Under the pieces are notes generated by a model. That model did not search any database, was not told the DNA's origin, and saw only the letters and a list, made by a program, of their open reading frames with translations. Of a stretch of DNA of 64,000 nucleotides, positions 42,883-54,068 are shown one piece after another (position 1 is the first letter of the stretch; each line of letters begins with the position of its first letter). The translations under genes and the position numbers were made by a program. The stretch is from Streptomyces europaeiscabiei (GTDB taxonomy: Bacteria > Actinomycetota > Actinomycetes > Streptomycetales > Streptomycetaceae), in NCBI RefSeq assembly GCF_036346855.1, contig NZ_CP107841.1:10110001-10174000 (forward strand), read 5' to 3'.

Positions 42883-43836
42883 GTGTCCTTGTTCTGGCGG
42901 ATCTTCGCTCTCAACGCCGTGGTGCTGGGGACCGCGACCGCGTTGCTGCTGTGGGCTCCGGTGACCGTCTCCGTCCCCGTGGTGCTGACCGAGGCGATCA
43001 TCCTCGTGGCCGGCCTGGTCGTCATGCTGATCGCCAACGCCGCCCTGCTGAGGATCGGACTCGCCCCCCTGGACCGGCTGACGAAGCTCATGACCACTGT
43101 TGATCTCCTGCGGCCCGGTCAGCGGCTGCCGGAGCGCGGCCGGGGTGAGACCGCCGAGCTGATCAGTACCTTCAACGCCATGCTGGAGAGACTGGAACAC
43201 GAGCGGGCCTCTAGCAGCGCCCGCGCGCTGCTCGCGCAGGAGGACGAGCGGCGCCGTATCGCCCAGGAACTGCACGACGAGGTGGGCCAGAGCATGACCG
43301 CCGTCCTGCTGGGGCTGAAGCGGGCGGCGGACGACGCCGAAGAGCCCCTGCGCGGTGAGCTGCACCAGGCCCAGGAGATCACCCGCGAGAGCCTGGACGA
43401 GGTCCGCCGACTGGTGCGCCGCCTGCGGCCTGGCGTCCTGGAGGATCTCGGCCTGGTCAGCGCCCTGACCTCGCTGACCACGGAGTTCGCCACCCACACC
43501 GGACTGCGCGTCGTGCGCCGTTTCGACGGCGGCCTGCCCGAACTGGATCAGGAGACCGAACTGGTGCTGTACCGGGTCGCGCAGGAGGCCCTGACCAACG
43601 CCGCCCGCCACGCCGAGGCCGGCCGGGTGGAGGTGAGTCTGTCCCCGGCCGATGGCACGGTGGTGCTGGCCGTCGAGGACGACGGCCGGGGGACCGGGGT
43701 GGCCCGGGAAGGCGCGGGGATTCGCGGGATGCGTGAGCGGGCCCTGCTCATCGGGGCCACGCTGGACGTCACCTCCCAGCCGCAGGCCGGTACACAGGTC
43801 CGGCTGACCGTACCCGTTCCCAGGAAGCAGCCATGA
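42883..43836 (+). CDS. NarL-type sensor histidine kinase
   Basis: 317 residues from GTG at 42883 with AAGGAAGG ten bases upstream. Two membrane helices (FALNAVVLGTATALLLWAP; VVLTEAIILVAGLVVMLIAN) with almost no external loop, HAMP-like segment, HisKA_3 with phospho-acceptor in ERRRIAQELHDEVGQSM (about residue 133), and HATPase with the N-box QEALTNAARHA and EDDGRGTG. The small periplasmic part suggests membrane or intramembrane sensing. Its stop overlaps the regulator start (ATGA). Confidence 0.9.
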   Translation: MSLFWRIFALNAVVLGTATALLLWAPVTVSVPVVLTEAIILVAGLVVMLIANAALLRIGLAPLDRLTKLMTTVDLLRPGQRLPERGRGETAELISTFNAMLERLEHERASSSARALLAQEDERRRIAQELHDEVGQSMTAVLLGLKRAADDAEEPLRGELHQAQEITRESLDEVRRLVRRLRPGVLEDLGLVSALTSLTTEFATHTGLRVVRRFDGGLPELDQETELVLYRVAQEALTNAARHAEAGRVEVSLSPADGTVVLAVEDDGRGTGVAREGAGIRGMRERALLIGATLDVTSQPQAGTQVRLTVPVPRKQP

Positions 43837-44498
43837 CCACGACCGACCCGCCCGTGATCCGCATCCTCCTCGCCGACGACCACGCGCTGGTACGGCGCGG
43901 TGTGCGGCTCATCCTCGACGGGGAGCCGGACCTCCAGGTCGTCGCCGAGGCCGGAGACGGCGCCGAGGCCATCGCGCTGGCCCGCACACACGAAGTCGAT
44001 CTCGCCGTGCTGGACATCGCCATGCCCAGGATGACCGGCTTGCAGGCCACCCGCGAACTGATCGCGCTGAAGCCGGACCTGCGGGTGCTGATGCTGACCA
44101 TGCACGACAACGAGCAGTACTTCTTCCAGGCGCTGAAGGCGGGCGCCAGCGGCTACGTGCTGAAGTCGGTCGCCGACCGTGACCTGGTGGCCGCCTGCCG
44201 GGCCGCCATGCGCGACGAGCCCTTCCTCTATCCGGGCGCGGTCACCGCCCTCATCCGCAACTACCTCGACCGTGTCCGCCACGGCGATGAGCCACCCGAC
44301 CAGATCCTCACCCCGCGCGAAGAGGAGGTGCTCAAGCTCGTCGCCGAGGGGCACTCCTCCAAGGAGATCGCCGAGATGCTCTTCATCAGCATCAAGACCG
44401 TCCACCGGCACCGGGCGAACCTGCTGCACAAACTCGGCCTGCGAGACCGCCTGGAACTCACGCGCTACGCCATCCGTGCCGGCCTCATCGAACCCTGA
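43833..44498 (+). CDS. NarL/LuxR-type response regulator
   Basis: 221 residues. Receiver: DDHALVRRGV acidic pair, phospho-acceptor Asp in LAVLDIAMPRM (about residue 60), Thr in LMLTMHDNEQ, Lys in YVLKSVADRD. LuxR HTH: LTPREEEVLKLVAEGHSSKE, IAEMLFISIKTVHRHRANLL. Cognate partner of the overlapping kinase. Targets unknown; SecDF downstream is separated by about 630 bases and one gene. Confidence 0.93.
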   Translation: MTTTDPPVIRILLADDHALVRRGVRLILDGEPDLQVVAEAGDGAEAIALARTHEVDLAVLDIAMPRMTGLQATRELIALKPDLRVLMLTMHDNEQYFFQALKAGASGYVLKSVADRDLVAACRAAMRDEPFLYPGAVTALIRNYLDRVRHGDEPPDQILTPREEEVLKLVAEGHSSKEIAEMLFISIKTVHRHRANLLHKLGLRDRLELTRYAIRAGLIEP

Positions 44499-44550
44499 AG
44501 CCGCTCTCGGACCCTCGTGACCGCCTCGATGCCCCGGCCGGCCGCTCCAC

Positions 44551-44586
44551 GGCCTCCACGGCCTCCACGGCCTCCACCGCCTCCAC
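44551..44586. repeat. 9-bp tandem repeat
   Basis: GGCCTCCAC occurs three times head to tail, followed by a fourth unit CGCCTCCAC, just after the response-regulator gene. Confidence 0.85.
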
Positions 44587-44656
44587 AGTCGGAACTCTGA
44601 GGCCAGGCGCAGCCGTTCGTACTGATGGACCACCGACATCAAGAAGGGGACGGCGC

Positions 44657-45061
44657 ATGGCACGCGGCTTGCTCACCGTCCCCCGCAGGGGCGACCTCGG
44701 TCCGGCAGCGGTGATGGCCGTCCTGCTTGCGGTCCTCACCGCCCTGCTCCTTCCGTCTTCGTACGGCAGCACCGCACCCCGTACGCCGGACCACGTGGCG
44801 TCGGCCACCGAGGCCGTGCAGGCCGCCGGCGGAACCAGGTCGGACGACGGACACTGCGCCGCCCTGCTCCGAAGCCCTCGCGATGTTCCTGGCGAGCGGC
44901 TGTCACCGCCGAGCACGGCCACCGTCGCCTCGTCCTGCACGCCAGTCGGCCCGCCGACGCCCGTCCACACGGCGTCCCCGGTCGCGGTGAGCCAGCCGGC
45001 CTCCCCCCACTCGACGGGCCGTCATCAGGGGCGGGCGCCACCTCCACCACCAGGCACCTGA
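44657..45061 (+). CDS. Hypothetical membrane-anchored or secreted protein
   Basis: 134 residues from ATG at 44657 with AAGGGG upstream. One hydrophobic segment (AAVMAVLLAVLTALLLPSS) near residue 18-36, then a Pro/Ser/Thr-rich exterior with three cysteines (HCAALL, SSCTPV). No family recognised. Possibly a small exported protein placed between the two-component system and secDF. Confidence 0.5.
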   Translation: MARGLLTVPRRGDLGPAAVMAVLLAVLTALLLPSSYGSTAPRTPDHVASATEAVQAAGGTRSDDGHCAALLRSPRDVPGERLSPPSTATVASSCTPVGPPTPVHTASPVAVSQPASPHSTGRHQGRAPPPPPGT

Positions 45062-45126
45062 GCTTCCCTCTACTTTCCGTCGACCGCGGTCATGCCTGGC
45101 TGCGGTGTGCCTGCCGGAGGCCCCAT

Positions 45127-47358
45127 TTGACCCGCGCCCTGCGCATCCGAGGGCTGCTCGCCCTCGCAGCTGTCGCCCTGTCGCTGTACATCGCCGTCAC
45201 CGTCCCCGTCCACCTCGGACTCGATCTGCGCGGCGGCACGCAGATCGTGCTGGAAACCCGACCCACCGCCACCGCTGACGCCGACAGCGAAGCCACCGAC
45301 CGCACCCTGGAGGTGCTGCGCGGCCGCATCGACGCACTGGGCGTCGCCGAACCCACCCTCGCGCGCTCCGGCAGCAACCGGATCGTCGTCGAACTTCCCG
45401 GAGTGCAGGATCCGGCCGAGGCAGCCGATGTCCTCGGCCGCACCGCCCAACTCACCTTCCACCAGGTCCTGTCCACGACGACCAGCGCCGACAACAAGGA
45501 CGAACCGCTGCCGAAACGGCCGCGCTCACAGGTTCTGGCCGATGAGACCGGCCGGAACCTGCGCCTCGCGGCGGCCTCACTGACGGGTCGGAACGTCAAG
45601 GAAGCCGCCGCCCGGCTCGACCAGCAGGCCGGCGCCGGATGGCACGTGACCGTCGACTTCAAGGGGGCCGGCCGCGACGGCTGGGCCCGTCTGACCGGCC
45701 AGGCCGCCTGCGCCCCGGCGGGGGACCCGTCCCGACGGATCGCCATCGTCCTCGACGACAAGATCATCTCCTCGCCCCAGATCGACCCCTCGGTCGCCTG
45801 CGGTTCGGGCATCAGCGGTGGCTCCACACAGATCACCGGATCCTTCAGCGCCGACGAAGCCAAGGAACTGGCCCTGCTCATCAACGGCGGCGCCCTGCCC
45901 GTACCCGTGGAGAGCGTCGAGCAGCGCACCATCGGCCCCACCCTCGGAGCCCGAGCCATCACCGCCAGCGCCTGGGTCGCCGCGGTGGGCACCGCGCTGA
46001 CCGCGCTGTTCGTCATCGCCGTCTACCGGATCATGGGCGTTCTGGCCACCGTGGCGCTGGCCTGCTACGGCCTGATCTCCTACGCCGCCCTGGCCGCCCT
46101 GGGCGCCACCCTCACCCTTCCCGGCCTCGCCGGGTTCGTCCTGGCGATCGGCATGGCGGTCGACGCCAACGTCCTGGTCTTCGAACGGGCCCGTGAGGAG
46201 TACGCCTCCCGCCACCGGCCCAGCCCGCGCTCGGCCCTGACCGCGGGATTCCGCGGCGCCTTCAGCGCGATCGCCGACTCCAACATCACCACCCTCATCG
46301 CCGCCGGCCTGCTGTTCTTCCTCGCCTCCGGACCCGTGCGCGGTTTCGGCGTCACTCTGGGGATCGGCGTCCTCGCCTCCATGTTCAGCGCCCTGGTCGT
46401 CACCCGTGTGCTCGCCGACCATGCCGCCTCGCGGCGCCGACTCCGCCGCCGCCCACGCCTGACGGGCATCGCTCACACCGGCACCGTCCGCGACCGCCTC
46501 ACGCGCACTCAACCGCAGTTGCTGCGCCGGCCCCGGCGGTGGCTGGCCGCTTCCGCCGCGGTCCTGGCCCTGGCCGCGGCCGGGATCGCCGTGCGCGGTC
46601 TGGACTTCGGTGTCGAGTTCACCGGGGGCCGCCTCATCGAGTACACCACCGCCACCCCCGTCGACCCCGACCGGGCGCGCACCGCCCTCGCCGACGCCGG
46701 TTTCCCCCGAGCCGTCGTCCAGACCTCCGGGGACACCCGGCTCACCGTCCGCACCGACCAGCTGACCAACGCGCAAGCGGCCGCCGTCACCGACACCATC
46801 AGCACACTGACCGACCACGCCGACAAGCTCCGCGACGAAGCCATCGGCCCCAGCCTCGGCAAGGAGTTGCGCCACGGCGCACTCATCGCCCTCGTCGTCG
46901 CCCTCGGCGCCCAGCTGCTCTACCTCGCGGCCCGCTTCCGCTGGCTGTTCGGCACCTCCGCCGTCGCCGCCCTCGCCCACGACGTGGTGATCCTCATCGG
47001 GATCTTCGCCTGGCTGGGCAAGCCCGTGGACGGCGTATTTCTCGCCGCTCTGCTCACCGTCGTCGGCTACTCGGTCAACGACTCCGTCGTCGTCTTCGAC
47101 CGGATCAGGGACCTGAGCCGCAGCGACCGCACGGCACCTTTCGCGGTCCTCGCCAACCGGGCTCTGCTGCAGACTCTGCCCCGCACCGTCAACACAGGCA
47201 TGGGCGCCGCCTTCATCCTCACCGCCCTGGCCGTCCTCGGAGGCGACTCCCTCGCCGACTTCGCCCTCGCCCTGCTGATCGGCGTCGCCGTGGGCACCTA
47301 TTCCTCCATGTTCACCGCCACCCCACTCGCCATCGAACTCCACGAACGCGGCCACTGA
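45127..47358 (+). CDS. secDF: Fused protein-export membrane protein SecDF
   Basis: 743 residues from TTG at 45127 (GGAGG six bases upstream). SecD half: LGLDLRGGTQIVLETRPT, the P1 head with VLRGRIDALGVAEP and IVVELPGV, and membrane motif AIGMAVDANVLVFERAREEY. SecF half begins near residue 465: GLDFGVEFTGGRLIEYTT, GPSLGKELRHGA, and VVGYSVNDSVVVFDRIRDL. Twelve membrane segments, with D1/D4 motifs intact. SecDF uses the proton gradient to pull exported proteins from SecYEG. Streptomycetes normally carry separate secD and secF near ruvB, so this fused copy is probably an accessory paralogue. Confidence 0.93.
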   Translation: MTRALRIRGLLALAAVALSLYIAVTVPVHLGLDLRGGTQIVLETRPTATADADSEATDRTLEVLRGRIDALGVAEPTLARSGSNRIVVELPGVQDPAEAADVLGRTAQLTFHQVLSTTTSADNKDEPLPKRPRSQVLADETGRNLRLAAASLTGRNVKEAAARLDQQAGAGWHVTVDFKGAGRDGWARLTGQAACAPAGDPSRRIAIVLDDKIISSPQIDPSVACGSGISGGSTQITGSFSADEAKELALLINGGALPVPVESVEQRTIGPTLGARAITASAWVAAVGTALTALFVIAVYRIMGVLATVALACYGLISYAALAALGATLTLPGLAGFVLAIGMAVDANVLVFERAREEYASRHRPSPRSALTAGFRGAFSAIADSNITTLIAAGLLFFLASGPVRGFGVTLGIGVLASMFSALVVTRVLADHAASRRRLRRRPRLTGIAHTGTVRDRLTRTQPQLLRRPRRWLAASAAVLALAAAGIAVRGLDFGVEFTGGRLIEYTTATPVDPDRARTALADAGFPRAVVQTSGDTRLTVRTDQLTNAQAAAVTDTISTLTDHADKLRDEAIGPSLGKELRHGALIALVVALGAQLLYLAARFRWLFGTSAVAALAHDVVILIGIFAWLGKPVDGVFLAALLTVVGYSVNDSVVVFDRIRDLSRSDRTAPFAVLANRALLQTLPRTVNTGMGAAFILTALAVLGGDSLADFALALLIGVAVGTYSSMFTATPLAIELHERGH

Positions 47359-47410
47359 GGTTGTGCCCGTCCGGGGTGACGTCATGGCGCCGTCGGGCGG
47401 TGTGCCGGAC

Positions 47411-47447
47411 AGCGTGGGGTGGCCGGGCAGGCCGGTCACCCCACGCT
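47411..47447 (+). terminator. Hairpin downstream of secDF
   Basis: A 16-bp stem with one mismatch (47411-47426 with 47432-47447) and a 5-base loop, 53 bases past the secDF stop. Confidence 0.75.
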
Positions 47448-47595
47448 TCGGCGGGTGCGGTGGGCCGTGCCACGGTGAGGATCCCGGCGATCAAGCGGAC
47501 CGTCCCTTGGTGACCGGTCGACGAGGTGGAAGTGGCCGCCGGGGTGCGCCTGCACGGTGACGGGGCCCGTCACCGTACACCGGACCCGGCTGAGA

Positions 47596-47654
47596 GGTGA
47601 GGCCCGGGCAGGGCCAGCCCGGCGCATCAGTGGCTGGGGTGCCCGGGCCTCACC
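47596..47654 (-). terminator. Inverted repeat downstream of epoxide-hydrolase-like gene
   Basis: Perfect 15-bp arms (GGTGAGGCCCGGGCA at 47596-47610 and its complement at 47640-47654), 29-base spacer, ending 12 bases past the stop at 47667. Confidence 0.6.
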
Positions 47655-47666
47655 GTGGCATTCGTG

Positions 47667-48812
47667 TCAGGTGCCGAGCGCGCCGAAGAAGGCACGGACA
47701 TCGGTGACGAAGGCCTCCGGTTGCTCCAGCGCCAGGAAGTTGCCCCCACGCTCCAGTTCGCTCCAGTGGGTGATGTTGTGCTCGCGCTCGGCGAATCGAC
47801 GGACGGCGATGTCGGTGCTCAGGGCGACGGCCACACCGGTCGGGACGGTACCGCGTGCCCTCGGAGCCCAGGCGGTCGCGTCGTGGGCCGTCTCGTAGTA
47901 CAGGTTGGCCGACGAACCGGCCGTGCCGCTGAACCAGTAGACGCTGACGTTCGTCAGCAGGCGGTCACGGCCCACGGCGTCTTCGGGGAGTTCGGCGGCG
48001 GCGTCCGTCCACTCCTTGAACTTCTCCACGATCCAGGCGAGCTGGCCGACCGGTGAGTCGTGCAGACCGTAGGCGAGGGTCTGCGGGCGGGTGGACTGGA
48101 TGGCGTTGAAGCCCATCATGTCCTGCTGGAAGTTCTCCAGCCGCGCCAGCCGCTCCTGCTCCGGTCCGCTCAGCCCCTCGAACTCGGCGGGGTCCCCGGA
48201 GGGGAAGGTGAGCAGACCGTTGACATGGATGCCGACGACCCGGTCGGGTGCCTGCCGACCCATCTCGGCGGCCAGCCAGGCACCGCCGCCCGTGCCCTGA
48301 ACACCGTAGGTGCGGTAACCGAGCCGATCCATCAGCTCGACGAACGCGCCCGCGATGCGGCCCGTGTTCCAGCCGGTCTCGCCGAGCGGACCGGAGAAGC
48401 CGGTGCCGGGGGTGGAGGTGACGACGACGTGGAAGTCCTCCGCCAGCGGCCGGACGACCTCGACGAACTGCACGAACGAGCACGGCCAGTCGTGCAGCAG
48501 AAGCAGCGGAACGGCTGCCGGGTTCTGCGAACGGACGTGCAGGAAGTGGATGTTCTGCCCGTCGATGTCGGTGGTGAACTGGGGAAACTCATTGAGCTCC
48601 GCCTCCGCCTTGCGCCAGTCGAAACCGTCGGCCCAGTACGCGGCCAGGGCCTTCAGGTAGTCGGTCGGCACACCCCGGCTCCAGCCGACGCCGGGGATCT
48701 CGCCGCCCCAGCGGGTACGGGCCAGCCGGTCGCGCAGGTCGTCGAGCTCGTCCTGCGGGACGTCGATGCGGTACGGGTGGATCCGGGCGTCGGTGCTGCT
48801 GCTGGTCTCCAT
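47667..48812 (-). CDS. Epoxide hydrolase-family protein lacking catalytic Asp and His
   Basis: 381 residues from ATG at 48812. The N-terminal EHN domain (IHPYRIDVPQDELDDLRDRL, TRWGGEIPGVGWSRGVPTDY) and alpha/beta hydrolase core are those of actinobacterial epoxide hydrolases. The usual HGWP is HDWPCS, the nucleophile elbow that should read QGGDWGAW is QGTGGGAW (Asp replaced by Gly), and the GGHFAALEQP motif is GGNFLALEQP (His replaced by Asn). The lid tyrosine region is kept. The fold appears intact but normal hydrolysis should be impossible. Divergent from a WYL regulator with a palindrome between. Confidence 0.85.
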   Translation of the reverse strand: METSSSTDARIHPYRIDVPQDELDDLRDRLARTRWGGEIPGVGWSRGVPTDYLKALAAYWADGFDWRKAEAELNEFPQFTTDIDGQNIHFLHVRSQNPAAVPLLLLHDWPCSFVQFVEVVRPLAEDFHVVVTSTPGTGFSGPLGETGWNTGRIAGAFVELMDRLGYRTYGVQGTGGGAWLAAEMGRQAPDRVVGIHVNGLLTFPSGDPAEFEGLSGPEQERLARLENFQQDMMGFNAIQSTRPQTLAYGLHDSPVGQLAWIVEKFKEWTDAAAELPEDAVGRDRLLTNVSVYWFSGTAGSSANLYYETAHDATAWAPRARGTVPTGVAVALSTDIAVRRFAEREHNITHWSELERGGNFLALEQPEAFVTDVRAFFGALGT

Positions 48813-48834
48813 GGGTGAAACACTATTCTCGATA

Positions 48835-48853
48835 TAGGCACGTTACGTTCCTA
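48835..48853. promoter_or_regulatory. Operator-like palindrome between epoxide-hydrolase-like and WYL genes
   Basis: TAGGCACGT-T-ACGTTCCTA: 9-bp arms with a single mismatch, in the 63-bp gap between divergent genes, overlapping where both promoters must lie. Probably bound by the WYL protein. Confidence 0.6.
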
Positions 48854-48875
48854 ATGAAGCCACAGGCTGGACTCC

Positions 48876-49943
48876 ATGCTGGACACCTCCGCGCGGTTGC
48901 TGCGCCTGCTCTCCCTGCTGCAGACCCCGCGAGCCTGGCCCGGGTCCGAACTCGCCGAGCGCCTGGGGGTGAGCGGCCGCACCGTACGCAACGACATCGA
49001 CCGACTGCGTGAACTCGGCTATCCCGTCGACGCCACCCGTGGATCCGCCGGCGGCTACCGGCTCGGCGCCGGGGCGGCGATGCCGCCGCTGCTCCTCGAC
49101 GACGAGGAGGCCGTCGCGGCAACGATCGCGCTGCGCACCGCCGCGCAGGGCGCCGTTCCCGGCACCGAGGAGACCTCGTTGCGGGCGCTGGCCAAACTGG
49201 AGCAGGTACTGCCTTCGCGGCTGCGCCGACGGGTGCGGGCACTGCAGACGTTCACCGTGGCCGTGCCGGACGACCGGCCTGCCCCGACCGTCTCCGCGGA
49301 CGTCCTCACCACCCTGGTGTCCGCCTGCCGTGACCGGGAACGACTGCGCTTCGACTACCTGGACCACGCAGGCACTCCCAGTCGGCGCCTCGTGGAGCCG
49401 TACCGGGCGGTGAACTGGGGCCGGCGTTGGTACCTGGTCGCGTGGGACGTCGAACGGGAGGACTGGCGGACCTTCAGGATCGACCGGATCCAGCCGCGGA
49501 CCCCGACCGGACCGCGTTTCACCCCGCGCGAACCGCCCGGTGGCGACATCACCGCGTACGTCTCCCTGAGGGTGTCGAGCGCGGCATGGCGCCATCACGC
49601 GCGAGTGACCGTCCACGCGCCGGCGACGGCGGTGATCGAGCGGATCAATCCGGCGGTCGGCACGGTCCAGGCTCTCGACGCCGACACCTGCGTTCTGACC
49701 ACCGGCGCCGACACCGTACAGACACTCGCTGCCTACTTGGGCATGCTCGACTTCGACTTCGACGTCACCGAACCCGCGGAACTCGTCGACCACATCCGTC
49801 GACTCGCGGACCGCTACGCCCGCTCGACACCACCGGGCCGCCAGGGCGAGGCCACCCTGCGGGCGCCCCGGGAACGGGCGTCAACCAGCTCGACCACTGG
49901 CGAACCGGACGGTCCGACACACTCGGGAGCCGAATGCCGGTGA
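48876..49943 (+). CDS. YafY-type HTH/WYL-domain transcriptional regulator
   Basis: 355 residues from ATG at 48876. N-terminal HTH_11 (LLRLLSLLQTPRAWPGSELA, ERLGVSGRTVRNDIDRLREL, DATRGSAGGYRLGAGA), then the WYL domain with ERLRFDYLDHAG and the GRRWYLVAWDVEREDWRTFR core, and the WCX extension up to about residue 310. The last 40 residues are low-complexity. It is the actinobacterial YafY family regulator, commonly divergent from the gene it controls; here the epoxide-hydrolase-like gene. Confidence 0.9.
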   Translation: MLDTSARLLRLLSLLQTPRAWPGSELAERLGVSGRTVRNDIDRLRELGYPVDATRGSAGGYRLGAGAAMPPLLLDDEEAVAATIALRTAAQGAVPGTEETSLRALAKLEQVLPSRLRRRVRALQTFTVAVPDDRPAPTVSADVLTTLVSACRDRERLRFDYLDHAGTPSRRLVEPYRAVNWGRRWYLVAWDVEREDWRTFRIDRIQPRTPTGPRFTPREPPGGDITAYVSLRVSSAAWRHHARVTVHAPATAVIERINPAVGTVQALDADTCVLTTGADTVQTLAAYLGMLDFDFDVTEPAELVDHIRRLADRYARSTPPGRQGEATLRAPRERASTSSTTGEPDGPTHSGAECR

Positions 49944-50030
49944 ACGGGCTCCACGAACAGGTGTATCAAGCGGTTCGGTCGCCGCGGGGCGCGGCTCGGC
50001 CCGCCGACCGGATCATCCGAGTGGGGACGA

Positions 50031-50059
50031 CGGTCCCCCGGGGGTGAGCCGGGGGACCG
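50031..50059. terminator. Bidirectional hairpin between WYL regulator and xylanase gene
   Basis: A perfect 11-bp stem (CGGTCCCCCGG at 50031-50041 with its complement 50049-50059), 7-base loop, nine bases past the xylanase stop. Confidence 0.75.
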
Positions 50060-50067
50060 CGTCGCAT

Positions 50068-52164
<2,097 letters not shown>

Positions 52165-53808
52165 TCAGGGCGTGGACACCTCGAACCGCGGGATGCGGAC
52201 CGTGCCGCCGAGTGCCTGGGTGGCGTGGTTGAAGAGGGCGAATCGGTAGCCCATGAAGAACCGCCAGTCGTTGCCCATGGAGAAGGAGGGGCCGAGGCGG
52301 GTGAAGTCGATGCCGTCGACGCTGTAGGAGAAGGTTCCCGGGCGTGCCGAGCCGGGGCGGATGTCCGCGGTCGCGCGCAGCCGGACGCGGCTGCCGGTCA
52401 CGTTCACGCTCGCGACCTCGGTGCCGGTGCCGGTGGTGTTCCAGTTGCCGTCCATGGCCAGCCCGTTGACCATCACCACCCGCGTCACGCCACCGTCGCG
52501 TTTGACACCGATCCAGGCCGAGGAGTCACGCAGCAGCGCGAGTCCGGCCCGGTCGCCGTCCCGCATGGCCGAGAAGTCGAGCTCGACGGTGGCCGTGGAG
52601 GTCGGACCCTGGATGCGGTGGGTGAGCGTGTTGCGGGCCCAGTACAGGTCGTTGGTGACGGTCGCCGTCCGCAGGGTCAGTCCGTTGCCGACCGACCATT
52701 TGCTGTTGTCCGGGTTGTGGTTCCACTCCCACTTCGGCTTGAGGGCCGTGCCGTCGAAGGTGTCGACACCGATCATGGGGGAGACCCGGCGGGGTGGCGT
52801 GGGCACGGCCGGGCTGGGATACGAGGTGCTCCATGCGCCGTTCACGAGTTGCACGACGGGCCAGCCGTCCGCGGTCCAGGTGATCGGCGCCAGGGCAGGC
52901 ACCCGGCCGCCGGGGTACGCGTCCACGAAGGCCAGGTAGTACCAGGCGCCGCTCTGCGTCTGCACCAGTCCTCCCTGGTGCGGGACTCCACCGCCGGGGA
53001 TCGGCCCGCGCAGGTCGAGCAGGACCTGCCGCAGTGTGTACGGACCGAAGGGGCCGCTCGACGACTTCAGGATGTACTGGCCGTTGGCCGGACGGGTCAG
53101 GAAGATGTAGTACTGCCCGTTGATCTTGTAGAAGCGGGAGCCCTCCAGGGTGCCGACACTCGATGGGGTGCTGAACACCTGCTGCGTGCGGACCTGGGTG
53201 CGGCCGTCGCGCGAGAGCTGGGCCACGCTGATGGTGGTGTTTCCGTACGCCACGTACAGGGTGTCGTCGCTGTCGACGAGCAACCCGGCGTCGTAGTACG
53301 GCGTGCCGATCGTGGTGAGTCTGCTCCACGGTCCCTCGACCGCGGTGGCGGTGTGGATGTACGTCCTGGCGAAGTCGATCTGGCCGAGCCAGTAGAACGT
53401 CCCGTTGCTCGGGCGGTAGGCCAGCGACGACGCCCAGATCCCCCGGACGTAGCCGCGGCCACCGTTGAGGTCGTACTTGGCTCCGAAGTCGAGGGTCGGC
53501 ACCGAATGGCCGGCGATCTCCCAGTTCACCAGGTCGTACGAGCGCAGGACGGGGGCACCCGGCGAGTAGTGCATCGTGGAGGCCGAGGCGTAATAGGTGC
53601 CGCCTACGCGGATCACGTCGATATCCGCGAAGTCCTGCCAGACGACCGGGTTGGTGTACTCCGCGAGTGCCGGGCCTCGGACGAAACCGGAGGCCGCGGA
53701 GCTTCGGGACGCTCCCGCCAGGGGGAGGGAGGTGCTCGTCACCAGACCGGTGGCTGCGGCCAGCACTCGACGACGACCCATGTGCTGATGAGGGCATGAC
53801 ATATCCAT
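52165..53808 (-). CDS. Secreted GH43 beta-xylosidase/arabinofuranosidase
   Basis: 547 residues from ATG at 53808, AAGGAG six bases upstream. The signal sequence has a twin-arginine-like MGRRRVLAAATGLVTSTSLP. The five-bladed GH43 domain (about 45-330) has its base Asp in WQDFADIDVIRVGGTYYAS, a middle Asp in TPYYDAGLLVDSDDTLYVAY, and the acid Glu in SVGTLEGSRFYKINGQYYIF. The C-terminal roughly 190 residues form a concanavalin-like beta-sandwich (DTFDGTALKPKWEWNHNPDN), as in GH43 xylosidases. It is the first gene of the xylanolytic operon. Confidence 0.92.
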   Translation of the reverse strand: MDMSCPHQHMGRRRVLAAATGLVTSTSLPLAGASRSSAASGFVRGPALAEYTNPVVWQDFADIDVIRVGGTYYASASTMHYSPGAPVLRSYDLVNWEIAGHSVPTLDFGAKYDLNGGRGYVRGIWASSLAYRPSNGTFYWLGQIDFARTYIHTATAVEGPWSRLTTIGTPYYDAGLLVDSDDTLYVAYGNTTISVAQLSRDGRTQVRTQQVFSTPSSVGTLEGSRFYKINGQYYIFLTRPANGQYILKSSSGPFGPYTLRQVLLDLRGPIPGGGVPHQGGLVQTQSGAWYYLAFVDAYPGGRVPALAPITWTADGWPVVQLVNGAWSTSYPSPAVPTPPRRVSPMIGVDTFDGTALKPKWEWNHNPDNSKWSVGNGLTLRTATVTNDLYWARNTLTHRIQGPTSTATVELDFSAMRDGDRAGLALLRDSSAWIGVKRDGGVTRVVMVNGLAMDGNWNTTGTGTEVASVNVTGSRVRLRATADIRPGSARPGTFSYSVDGIDFTRLGPSFSMGNDWRFFMGYRFALFNHATQALGGTVRIPRFEVSTP

Positions 53809-54000
53809 GTCGTTCTCCTTGTGCGGCCGAGCCGTTGTGGGTGGCGCGTGCAACCGCCGTGAGTCTCACGGCCGAGGAGTGGGTGCTGTGCCGACGTGCA
53901 TGGCGTGGGGGCCTGCTTCTGGCGGCGTGCAGTGGCCGGGCCTGTCCTGTCCACCTTGGTCGGGGTTCTCGGACGCCTGTCGACACATCGAGCAATCTGG

Positions 54001-54068
54001 ATGATAGAAGGCCGGTGAGCCCCGTCAATACCCCTCGCATGATTCGCTCTCTACGTCGAAATGTTTCG
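54001..54068 (-). promoter_or_regulatory. Promoter and operator of xylanolytic operon
   Basis: On the minus strand TTGACG (54023-54028) and TATCAT (54001-54006) are 16 bp apart. About 29 bp upstream of the -35 lies CGAAA-TG-TTTCG (54057-54068 on the plus strand), resembling the CGAAA-type motifs described upstream of actinomycete xylanase genes. It gives a leader of roughly 190 bases to the GH43 ATG. Confidence 0.65.

Noticed and set aside
45577..47439. 620-codon minus-strand open frame inside secDF
   Set aside because: Mirror of a high-GC gene; low-complexity Gly/Glu/Asp product, no family.
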